Below are positions 1-5,624 of a stretch of DNA of 5,624 nt, in pieces (the first letter of the stretch is position 1; every line of letters begins with the position of its first letter). The DNA lies in NCBI GenBank assembly GCA_947478965.1, contig CANJXW010000048.1, forward strand, positions 1 through 5,624, in the 5' to 3' direction. The position numbers and the translations under genes are program-made. The notes beneath the pieces are model-generated. The model did no database searches and was not told the DNA's origin. It worked only from the letters and a program-made list of their open reading frames with translations. The DNA comes from Candidatus Nanopelagicaceae bacterium (GTDB lineage Bacteria; Actinomycetota; Actinomycetes; Nanopelagicales; Nanopelagicaceae).

Positions 1-1
1 A

Positions 2-124
2 AAAACTAAAAAGGTGGGTAATTATGAGATCCCTGCACTTGCCCTTAAGAAGCCTGGCACCTACCTGCTTACCGTAAAAATTGGAAAATCAATTAAGACG
101 GTTAAGGTGAAGGTTACAAAGTAG
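2..124 (+). CDS. C-terminal end of a lysine-rich, probably secreted beta-sandwich protein (5' end outside window)
   Basis: An open frame enters from the left edge and ends at TAG 122-124, leaving 40 codons. The fragment is lysine-rich (11 of 40 residues) and alternates polar and hydrophobic residues as beta strands do. A 'KKPGTYLLTVKIG' segment is followed by 'KTVKVKVTK' at the extreme C-terminus. The PGTY-then-strand pattern is common at the end of Ig-like or fibronectin-like domains in bacterial surface proteins, where a turn leads into the last strands. No sorting signal, transmembrane helix or catalytic motif is visible in this part. The function of the whole protein cannot be told from it. 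It lies 55 bases ahead of the glycosyltransferase genes on the same strand with no clear terminator between, so it may share their transcript or simply be a neighbour. I am fairly sure the frame is coding and unsure of the fold. Confidence 0.7.
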   Translation, partial: KTKKVGNYEIPALALKKPGTYLLTVKIGKSIKTVKVKVTK

Positions 125-166
125 CGCCTCAACGAATTAGTGGGCCAATCTTGGGGTTCTTAAAGA

Positions 167-172
167 TAAGGT
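167..172 (+). promoter_or_regulatory. Possible -10 element (TAAGGT) placed for a leaderless GTG start; overlaps an SD-like AAGG
   Basis: TAAGGT fits the TANNNT pattern of actinobacterial -10 boxes and ends exactly 7 bases before the GTG at 180, the spacing expected if transcription begins at the start codon. No good -35 is seen upstream. The same bases include AAGG (168-171), 8 bases from the GTG, which could serve as a Shine-Dalgarno sequence on a read-through transcript. The two readings cannot be separated by sequence alone. Confidence 0.3.
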
Positions 173-179
173 TGGCATC

Positions 180-1532
180 GTGCCAAAGCCAACGATCATC
201 CTTGCAACGAGCAATGGCGTTGGCATGGGCCACCTTGCTCGGGCAAGTGCGATTGCTCTCGAGCTTAAAGCGGTGGCAAATCCGATCATCGTTTCGATGG
301 CCGGGGGACTGGCTGAAGTTCCTGATTTTTTAGGGATTCGATGCGAATATATTCCGGGCCGTGATCGCGCTTGGATGAGCCCAAATCTTTGGGATATCTA
401 TCTGCGGGATCGCTTACAGGCGCTTATTGATGAGACAGGCGCAAGTGTTATTACATTCGACGGAGTTGTTCCCTACCCAGGCGTCCTCGCGCTCAAGTCT
501 TCACCTCGCGCGATTCCGCTTGTGTGGATGCGACGAGGCTTGTGGCAGAAAAACTTGCAGCGCTTTGCGATAAAACTTCGTGCAAGTTTTATAGATGCAA
601 TTATTGAACCAGGTGATTATGCGCGAGCATATGATCACGGTCCAACGGCAAATCGCGGAGATGCTTTCATTACTGCGCCCGTATCTCTATATAAAGAGTC
701 GACAGCGCTCGACCGTGAGGATGCTCGCAAGGCTCTTGGATTGGATATGGATCGCCCCGCTGTTCTTATTCAACTGGGAACAGGATCATCGGATATGAAT
801 GCAAAGATGACGGCAGCGTTATCTGGACTTATCGGATGGAAAGATCTTCACGTTGTTTTAACGAAAGAGCCAGTCGATAAAGATGGACGCTCACTTGTTC
901 CAGATGGTCTTGATATTAAAGTTGTTCGATACTTTCCACTTGCTCAGGTGATGGCAGCTTTCGATGCTGCAATTTGTGCAACCGGATATAACGCAGTGCA
1001 TGAGGCTCTTCCGGCACGAGTACCTTCAGTTTTTATCTCTAATATCCGTGGCACCGATGATCAAGAAGCCCGTGCTCGTTGGTGTAATGACTTTGGATAT
1101 GCGATACGTGCTGATCAATCGAGCCTGAGCGATATCACTTCACAAGTGGCAAAACTTCAAGACCCCGTACTTCGTAAAGCGCTATCTGATAAATGTGGGG
1201 AACTTCCGCAAGCTAAGGGCGCATTTGAGATTGCTCAGATTCTCCTCACGATGGCGCTTGAAACAGGCAGAACGCCAAAGCGAGGCAGAGCGCTCGGAGT
1301 CAAAATTCTTCAAAAAGCTGCTGTGATTTACCGATTGGCTCGTCCCTACAAGAATCGAGTGGTCATGAACTCGCTCCAACCAAAATGGAGTTCATCTACA
1401 GATTCGCAAGAGCTCAGATCACTAATACGTGGAGAACAACGTTTTGAACACCTCATTGAAGGTGCATCTGCGCATTACCAGGAAGTTCGCAAGGAGATAG
1501 CTGAAAAGGCTTATGGAAGGTTGCTTTCCTAA
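180..1532 (+). CDS. GT-B fold glycosyltransferase (MurG/GT28-like)
   Basis: This 450-residue protein is predicted to transfer a sugar from a nucleotide-sugar donor to a glycan or lipid-linked acceptor in the cytoplasm. The N-terminal Rossmann half opens with a strand and the glycine-rich loop G13-V-G-M-G-H18-L-A-R21, typical of MurG/GT28-like enzymes. The donor-binding half has strand 'AVLIQLGTGSSD' (about 194-205), then 'ICATGYNAVHEAL' (265-277) with E275, proline-containing 'VPSVFISN', and D293/D294-Q295-R298, laid out like the MurG C-terminal donor site. Residues about 361-450 extend beyond the usual fold, begin with a basic stretch ('RTPKRGRALGVKILQKAA') and look helical. GTG 180 is the only usable start: the frame is closed by TAG at 138 with no other start codon between, and the next ATG falls inside the G-loop. 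Donor and acceptor are unknown. It heads a run of three glycosyltransferase genes. Confidence 0.85.
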   Translation: MPKPTIILATSNGVGMGHLARASAIALELKAVANPIIVSMAGGLAEVPDFLGIRCEYIPGRDRAWMSPNLWDIYLRDRLQALIDETGASVITFDGVVPYPGVLALKSSPRAIPLVWMRRGLWQKNLQRFAIKLRASFIDAIIEPGDYARAYDHGPTANRGDAFITAPVSLYKESTALDREDARKALGLDMDRPAVLIQLGTGSSDMNAKMTAALSGLIGWKDLHVVLTKEPVDKDGRSLVPDGLDIKVVRYFPLAQVMAAFDAAICATGYNAVHEALPARVPSVFISNIRGTDDQEARARWCNDFGYAIRADQSSLSDITSQVAKLQDPVLRKALSDKCGELPQAKGAFEIAQILLTMALETGRTPKRGRALGVKILQKAAVIYRLARPYKNRVVMNSLQPKWSSSTDSQELRSLIRGEQRFEHLIEGASAHYQEVRKEIAEKAYGRLLS

Positions 1533-1535
1533 GGT

Positions 1536-1541
1536 TATAAT
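1536..1541 (+). promoter_or_regulatory. Possible internal -10 element TATAAT
   Basis: A perfect TATAAT lies in the 20-base gap between the stop of the GT-B gene and the ATG at 1553. It would place a transcript start near 1548, giving a leader of about 5 bases. No TTGACA-like -35 is present at 16-18 bases spacing ('atggaa' at 1513-1518 is poor). The following gene lacks a well-spaced Shine-Dalgarno sequence (AGG 1547-1549 is only 3 bases from the ATG), which fits a near-leaderless start but does not prove it. TATAAT can also occur by chance in AT-rich gaps. Confidence 0.3.
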
Positions 1542-1552
1542 TTGTCAGGTCG

Positions 1553-2398
1553 ATGGCACGATTTCAATTACAGCAATACATGGAAGGTTTTGGTGAGATG
1601 GCAAAGAACGTCGCACTGACCTTCGATCAAGAAGTTGCAGAAATTCAGCAGGAGCGAAATGAACGTCGAGCTCTTATTAAGAGCTATCCGCCAATATCTG
1701 TCGTGATTTCAACTGCAAGGCCACTCGATCTTGAAAGTATTTTAAAACAACTTGAAGTACAAACCCTTGAAACATTCCAACTTGTTTTAGGAATCCACGG
1801 ATTTAAGATTTCTCCCACACATCAGAGGCTGATCAAGAAATTACAGAAGCGCTCGGTAGATGTTATTACTATGAACTTCGACAAGAAATTTACGTTAGGT
1901 CAAATTCTTACAGAACTATCGAAGGCATCATATGGAAAATACATCACAAAGATGGATGACGACGATGTATACGGATCAGAGCACCTTCAAGATTTAGCTG
2001 ATGTTGCAATTACGACTCGAGCAGATGTCGTTGGAAAAGCTATGAACTATGTCTACCTCGAAGATATTGACCTCACCGTGCGCCGCGTCCATAAATCAGG
2101 AATTGCATCTATTAACCAATGGTCTGACTGGGTATGCGGCGGAACGATTATGGTTAAGCGCGATTCGGCATCGGCCGTTGGCTGGTTTGGTGAAGGTAAG
2201 AGCGCTGTCGATTCCTATCTATTAGGGGGCATCAAGCGCAATGGCGGAAAGATTTGGCGCATGTTCGGAACGGGATATATCTATCGCCGCAGTATCGCTC
2301 CACAGACATATATGACCAATAGCTCCAAATACCTTCGATACTGCAATGAGCAGAGAGTGGGCATCTGGTCACACCCCGAATTTGGAGTTCAAGAATGA
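1553..2398 (+). CDS. Divergent GT-A (GT2-like) glycosyltransferase
   Basis: This is a predicted cytoplasmic sugar transferase of 281 residues. A helical, charged leader (1-45) precedes the GT-A core: 'PPISVVISTARP' (46-57) is the first strand of the nucleotide-binding fold, and 'LESILKQLEVQTLETFQLVLGIHGF' (60-84) corresponds to the helix and strand after it. M134-D135-D136-D137-D138 gives the acidic metal- and nucleotide-sugar-binding DXD motif. 'WVCGGTIMVKRD' (193-204) and 'GEGKSAVDSYLLGGIKRNGG' (213-232) match the acceptor-side region. Two departures from typical GT2 enzymes are visible: the usual DDG after the third strand is GIHG (80-83), and the usual ED catalytic pair appears as V219-D220. 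ATG 1553 is the first start after an in-frame TAA at 1538. M16 (ATG 1598), with GGAAGG 10 bases upstream, is a credible alternative and would lose no domain. The next gene overlaps its stop (ATGA), so the two products are probably made together. Confidence 0.8.
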   Translation: MARFQLQQYMEGFGEMAKNVALTFDQEVAEIQQERNERRALIKSYPPISVVISTARPLDLESILKQLEVQTLETFQLVLGIHGFKISPTHQRLIKKLQKRSVDVITMNFDKKFTLGQILTELSKASYGKYITKMDDDDVYGSEHLQDLADVAITTRADVVGKAMNYVYLEDIDLTVRRVHKSGIASINQWSDWVCGGTIMVKRDSASAVGWFGEGKSAVDSYLLGGIKRNGGKIWRMFGTGYIYRRSIAPQTYMTNSSKYLRYCNEQRVGIWSHPEFGVQE

Positions 2399-3909
2399 CC
2401 AATCTTGCATGGCGTTACGAAAGACCTGAAAATCTCGCGCTCGTAGAGAATCCTTCGCTGAGCGTTGCCGTTGTCATTGCTTGCCGCGGCGGTCAAGAGA
2501 AGCTAAATCTGACTCTTGCAGCGTTAAAAGCACAGAGTTATCCTCAAAAACTGATCAGTGTCTATATCGTGGATGACGGATCACAGCCCGCCCTTAAATT
2601 GCCACCTGTGCGACCTCGCAATACAAAGATCATTCCCTTTAAAAATACGCCATCGCAATGGGGCAAGACAGATGCGACCAACTATTGCACTGCAAAACTT
2701 CAAGAAGATGTGCTCTGGTTCTTAGATGCAGATATGGTCGTTGATCCAGATCATCTTTCACAACATATGAAATGGCATCATGAAAGTGATGACTATCTAG
2801 TTTTAGGTTGGAAACGCTTTGTCGAAAACTGGAGTTATGATCCGCAGTCTCTCTACAAATCACTCGAAGCTGGAAAGTTCTCAAAGTTGCATCCAGTCAG
2901 CGTTCCAAAAGAATCCTGGGAAGAACTCGTAGAAAAAACTGATGATCTGCGCGAGCCAACGATGGCTAGCTTTAGGGCAGTTGTGGGCGCATCTTTTTCA
3001 GTTAAGAGAAAGACCTGGGTCGCCCTCGGTGGGTATAACCCAGAATTTAGAATCGGCGAAGATACCGAATTTGGTTGGCGAGCACTTATGGGTGGCATGC
3101 GCATTGTTCCCGAGAGAAGCGCGCTGTCATGGCATTTAGGGATTAGCACTGTTGAAAATAGCCGCCAAGTAATCCTGCAACATAACAAGCCCAATTTCGC
3201 TAACCATGTACCCGAATTTGGTTATCTTCGTGATTACCTTGCAGTGGATTGGGCTGTCCCAGAGAATGAAGTCTTGATCGATGTGCGCCATATGTCGGCC
3301 GATTCATTTAAAGGATTGATCAAACAATTCTTTATCGATAAGCGTGGACATGCGACATTCCGTCTCTTTGGAGGATGGAGCGAACTCCGCAAGAGATATT
3401 CACCAACTGATGATCAGTACCTTGATCTACGCGAGATCCGTAACTTTGTTGGCATGGATCCACGTTTCACCCTTGAAGATATCGAAGGCGATCACAAGCT
3501 TTTGATCACTGAAATTCTTGACTTAATCGACGTTGAATCTACGCCCTTCTATTTCTTTGTAGAAGGAAATCTTGATCCGAAGATTAGTTTTAGCAGTCTT
3601 CGCTACACGCTCCTCAAATATGGGAATGGCCTCGAAGGAATAGTCGATCGTGATGGTTCACGCACCTTTGGTTTATACGCCCCTGCATTGGCCCGCGCTA
3701 AGAGCGCTCCTGGATCTATCTATCTAAACCTAGAAAAATCTTGGGGAATTCGCTGGCGTGAAATCGAACAATACGATTCGGTTGAAAATCCCCCTCGCAG
3801 AACGATCTTCAATATGATCGGAACAGCGGTTCGAGCGCTCAAGAGAATCAGAAGCATTGGCGATGTTAAAGAATATTCAAAACGCGTCGCTCGAGCCGTG
3901 AAGTCTTAG
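2395..3909 (+). CDS. GT2 family glycosyltransferase with long C-terminal extension
   Basis: This 504-residue protein has a textbook GT-A domain in about residues 20-265. 'LSVAVVIACRGG' is the first strand, D60-D61-G62-S the nucleotide-binding acidic motif, and D111-A-D113 the metal-binding DXD. 'VVGASFSVKRKTWVALGGYN' precedes G221-E222-D223, the acidic pair that includes the catalytic base, and 'LSWHLG' with H247 closes the domain. Such enzymes use nucleotide-sugar donors and mostly invert configuration; donor and acceptor are not readable here. Residues about 275-504 are not catalytic and contain no hydrophobic membrane span. A section around 400-460 (from 'SSLRYTLLKYGNGLEG') resembles, from memory, C-terminal modules of actinobacterial GT2 proteins. 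The last 35 residues are strongly basic ('AVRALKRIRS', 'YSKRVARAVKS'), perhaps for membrane contact. ATG 2395 overlaps the preceding stop by 4 bases and has GGAG (2384-2387) 7 bases upstream, so the start is secure and translational coupling is likely. Confidence 0.9.
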   Translation: MTNLAWRYERPENLALVENPSLSVAVVIACRGGQEKLNLTLAALKAQSYPQKLISVYIVDDGSQPALKLPPVRPRNTKIIPFKNTPSQWGKTDATNYCTAKLQEDVLWFLDADMVVDPDHLSQHMKWHHESDDYLVLGWKRFVENWSYDPQSLYKSLEAGKFSKLHPVSVPKESWEELVEKTDDLREPTMASFRAVVGASFSVKRKTWVALGGYNPEFRIGEDTEFGWRALMGGMRIVPERSALSWHLGISTVENSRQVILQHNKPNFANHVPEFGYLRDYLAVDWAVPENEVLIDVRHMSADSFKGLIKQFFIDKRGHATFRLFGGWSELRKRYSPTDDQYLDLREIRNFVGMDPRFTLEDIEGDHKLLITEILDLIDVESTPFYFFVEGNLDPKISFSSLRYTLLKYGNGLEGIVDRDGSRTFGLYAPALARAKSAPGSIYLNLEKSWGIRWREIEQYDSVENPPRRTIFNMIGTAVRALKRIRSIGDVKEYSKRVARAVKS

Positions 3910-3930
3910 CAGATACCCCTAGGCCTTGTG

Positions 3931-3936
3931 TAATAT
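3931..3936 (+). promoter_or_regulatory. Possible -10 element (TAATAT) upstream of the sulfotransferase-cysD genes
   Basis: TAATAT fits TANNNT and lies 7 bases ahead of a GTG at 3944 that opens a short ORF, the same geometry as at 167-180. No convincing -35 is found 16-18 bases upstream. If real, it would give the sulfation genes a start site separate from the glycosyltransferase transcript. The gap 3910-3969 contains no stem-loop terminator, so read-through is also possible. Confidence 0.3.
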
Positions 3937-3943
3937 GTCAACC

Positions 3944-3970
3944 GTGAAGAACTGCGCCGTGAAAATCTGA
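3944..3970 (+). CDS. Possible 8-codon leader peptide ORF ending on the sulfotransferase start
   Basis: GTG 3944 opens a frame reading MKNCAVKI and stopping at TGA 3968-3970. The stop shares its final A with the ATG at 3970 (TGATG). An in-frame ATG at 3935 would lengthen it to 11 codons (MSTVKNCAVKI). The sulfotransferase start has no Shine-Dalgarno sequence of its own, so reinitiation after this short frame could supply its translation. The peptide holds one cysteine codon. Leaderless, cysteine-containing leader ORFs ahead of sulfur genes are known in mycobacteria, but those carry several cysteines. A frame this short may be chance. Confidence 0.25.
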   Translation: MKNCAVKI

Positions 3971-4866
3971 TGATGAAATCGCGCACCGTAAAATCAATCA
4001 AGAAGTTCCTCGTAAATATCAAACTTTTACGCCCATACCTCATCTACAAGGTAAAAGGATCTCCGAAGAGCACAGCCAAATCCAAGCTCGTTCTCGTGAT
4101 GTCCTTTCCTCGCTCAGGTACGACAGCTCTTGCAAGCATTCTTACTCAGCCCGGAACCCCTTTTACCTATCACGGAGAATTCTTCGCCTTTAATTATTGG
4201 AGCAAGGGGATTGAAAAGATCACCCTTAAGTACCCCTTCTTCTCGTGGCGCTATTACCTAAGTTTTCACCAACAGAAAAAGCACTGGAAGTATTACCGTT
4301 TTGAAGAAACGTCTCTAGATCCACTCAAGACCATTGATGCACTGATGCAGGTTCCAGGAATTCACGTCATAAAAGTTTTTCCAAACCATCTCCATGACGC
4401 CTCTCTCCAGAAAATTATCGCCACCTATAAGCCACATATCCTTTTCTTGCGACGAAATCACCTTGATCGCATGGTCTCTCATCGAAAAGCAAATAAGTCA
4501 GGGACATGGCACGGAGTTTCTACGGATGATCAGACCGTTGTAATTGATCCACGAGATCTTAATGAGCACATTGAAAAATTTACAAAGTTCTACAGTGATC
4601 ATCTTAAATTTGCCACCGACCAAGGTTGCAAGATTCTTGATGTTAATTACAAGAACCTCTTTGAGCCAAAAGTTACTCAATCAATCCTTGAATTTATGGA
4701 CTGGGAAGGCTCAAGCTCCGTACAAAAGCTCAGCGTCGCTCCAAAGACCCTCAAACAAGATACTAAACAATTGAGCCAAGATATGTTCATCAAGAAGTTA
4801 GCCGAATCCGGAATTCAAAAATCAATAGAAGACTTTGATTTTACTCAAGTGGAGATCAAGATATGA
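3970..4866 (+). CDS. PAPS-dependent sulfotransferase
   Basis: This 298-residue enzyme is predicted to move a sulfonate group from 3'-phosphoadenylyl sulfate (PAPS) to a hydroxyl or amino group on an acceptor, most likely a glycan given its neighbours. Both cofactor sites are visible. The 5'-phosphosulfate loop is '[10 protein letters not shown]' (45-54), a P-loop-like sequence after strand 'KLVLVM'. The 3'-phosphate site is R162-N-x-x-D166-x-x-x-S170 after strand 'PHILFL'. E70 in 'YHGEFF' and H140 in 'NHLHD' are candidate active-site residues, but this is only a guess. The first 40 residues are basic and amphipathic ('[20 protein letters not shown]') with no signal peptide, suggesting a cytoplasmic enzyme at the inner membrane face. 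The size is normal for the superfamily. Two ATGs (3970, 3973) are in tandem and neither has a clear Shine-Dalgarno sequence. The gene overlaps cysD by ATGA, tying sulfate transfer to sulfate activation. Confidence 0.9.
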   Translation: MMKSRTVKSIKKFLVNIKLLRPYLIYKVKGSPKSTAKSKLVLVMSFPRSGTTALASILTQPGTPFTYHGEFFAFNYWSKGIEKITLKYPFFSWRYYLSFHQQKKHWKYYRFEETSLDPLKTIDALMQVPGIHVIKVFPNHLHDASLQKIIATYKPHILFLRRNHLDRMVSHRKANKSGTWHGVSTDDQTVVIDPRDLNEHIEKFTKFYSDHLKFATDQGCKILDVNYKNLFEPKVTQSILEFMDWEGSSSVQKLSVAPKTLKQDTKQLSQDMFIKKLAESGIQKSIEDFDFTQVEIKI

Positions 4867-5624
4867 GAGTTGATTACGAGATCCTGAAATCCCTTGAGAG
4901 CGAATCCATCGAGATTCTCCGCGAAAGCGCTGCTGCTTTCCGCAAGCCAGTGATGATGTACTCCATTGGTAAAGATTCATCGGTTTTAATGCACCTTGCC
5001 GCTAAAGCTTTCTATCCAGCTCCTATGCCATTTCCTCTCTTGCATGTGAATACAACATGGAAATTCAAAGAGATGATTACCTTCCGCGATGATTTTGTTG
5101 CAAAGAACAATTATCAATTGATCTCTCACACCAATCCAGAAGGTTTAGATGGCTCAGTAAATCCATTTGATTCAGGCGCATCTGAATACACTCGAATTAT
5201 GAAGACCGTAGCTCTCAAGCAAGCCCTTGATAAACATGGTTTTGACGCTGCAATTGGTGGTTCGCGACGCGATGAAGAGAAGAGCCGCGCTAAAGAGCGC
5301 ATCTTTAGCGTCCGCGGAGCTGGGCATAAATGGGATCCCCGCAATCAACGCCCAGAGCTCTGGCGTACATACAACACTCGCCTTGCGCCAGATGAGACGA
5401 TGCGCGTCTTCCCGTTATCTGATTGGACCGAGGCCGATATTTGGCATTACATCCTGCAAGAAGGAATTGAAGTCAATCCACTCTATTTTGCAAAAGAACG
5501 CCCCATCGTCTATCGCGGTGATCAAATGATTATGGTTGATGATGAAAGATTCCCACTCAATCCAGGTGAAGTTCCTGTCATGAAGGAGATTCGCTTTCGC
5601 ACCCTTGGTTGCTATCCACTGACG
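4863..5624 (+). CDS. cysD: Sulfate adenylyltransferase subunit 2 (ATP sulfurylase small subunit), 3' end outside window
   Basis: CysD, with the GTPase CysN, makes adenylyl sulfate (APS) and pyrophosphate from ATP and sulfate in the cytoplasm. CysC kinase then makes PAPS. Translated here from the bases, 254 codons are visible without a stop. E. coli CysD has 302 residues and aligns almost throughout, so about 45-50 residues are probably missing. Diagnostic segments are the PP-loop 'YSIGKDSSV' (33-41), '[12 protein letters not shown]' (57-68), '[20 protein letters not shown]' (126-145), '[11 protein letters not shown]' (157-167), '[12 protein letters not shown]' (183-194) and '[11 protein letters not shown]' (244-254). 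One odd residue is N63, where the E. coli protein has Asp (HVDTGWKF). ATG 4863 overlaps the sulfotransferase stop and has GGAG (4851-4854) 8 bases upstream. CysN is expected next. Coupling to a sulfotransferase recalls nodPQ with nodH and suggests this copy feeds sulfation. Confidence 0.96.
   Translation, partial: MRVDYEILKSLESESIEILRESAAAFRKPVMMYSIGKDSSVLMHLAAKAFYPAPMPFPLLHVNTTWKFKEMITFRDDFVAKNNYQLISHTNPEGLDGSVNPFDSGASEYTRIMKTVALKQALDKHGFDAAIGGSRRDEEKSRAKERIFSVRGAGHKWDPRNQRPELWRTYNTRLAPDETMRVFPLSDWTEADIWHYILQEGIEVNPLYFAKERPIVYRGDQMIMVDDERFPLNPGEVPVMKEIRFRTLGCYPLT

Noticed and set aside
125..166. Possible terminator between the surface-protein gene and the GT-B gene
   Set aside because: Only a 3-base stem (CCA...TGG) could be found near 145-154, without a T-run.
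2853..3194. 113-codon open frame on the minus strand
   Set aside because: It lies wholly inside the well-supported GT2 gene, antisense to its GT-A motifs, with no domain or start signal of its own. It is a shadow frame.
3910..3930. CCTAGG / AGGCCT palindromes after the GT2 stop, as a possible terminator or operator
   Set aside because: They are only six-base palindromes with no loop, no stable stem and no T-run, so a terminator is not supported and an operator would be speculation.
3934..3969. In-frame upstream extension of the sulfotransferase reading NREELRRENL before the first Met
   Set aside because: It looks codon-like but has no ATG, GTG or TTG before the in-frame TAA at 3931, so it cannot be initiated normally. 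A CTG start is not justified.
5227..5529. 100-codon plus-strand frame inside the cysD region
   Set aside because: The cysD frame matches CysD residue by residue across this stretch. This other frame shows no recognisable protein.

Overview
This window reads as a compact, one-directional surface-glycan gene cluster from a bacterium of moderate GC content (mid-to-high 40s % by eye). An actinobacterium is the best guess, perhaps a streamlined freshwater type. The reasons are indirect. The two GT2-like proteins resemble actinobacterial glycosyltransferases as I remember them: an HGF sequence where DDG normally sits in the first, and a C-terminal module after the GT-A domain in the second. In addition, possible leaderless TANNNT-N7-GTG starts occur twice. 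No rRNA or other phylogenetic marker is present, so the taxonomy stays tentative.

Layout, all on the + strand. (1) Positions 2-124 are the last 40 codons of a lysine-rich, beta-strand-rich protein, probably the end of a secreted Ig-like or surface protein. (2) Positions 180-1532 encode a GT-B fold glycosyltransferase with a MurG/GT28-like architecture. (3) Positions 1553-2398 encode a divergent GT-A (GT2-like) glycosyltransferase. (4) Positions 2395-3909 encode a canonical GT2 glycosyltransferase with a long C-terminal extension, overlapping the previous gene by ATGA. (5) A 60-base gap (3910-3969) holds a -10-like hexamer and a possible 8-codon leader ORF. (6) Positions 3970-4866 encode a PAPS-dependent sulfotransferase. 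(7) From 4863 to the window edge lies cysD, the PP-loop subunit of ATP sulfurylase. It overlaps the sulfotransferase by ATGA and is cut by the window end after 254 codons.

The three glycosyltransferases would build a glycan. The sulfotransferase would decorate it or another acceptor with sulfate from PAPS. CysD, with a CysN/CysC partner expected downstream but not visible, would start PAPS supply by making APS from sulfate and ATP. Direct translational coupling of the sulfotransferase to cysD is the most informative point in the window. It suggests that this cysD serves sulfation, as nodPQ with nodH does in rhizobia, rather than or in addition to cysteine synthesis. No RNA genes, mobile elements, CRISPR arrays or convincing terminators were seen, and no gap between genes exceeds 60 bases.
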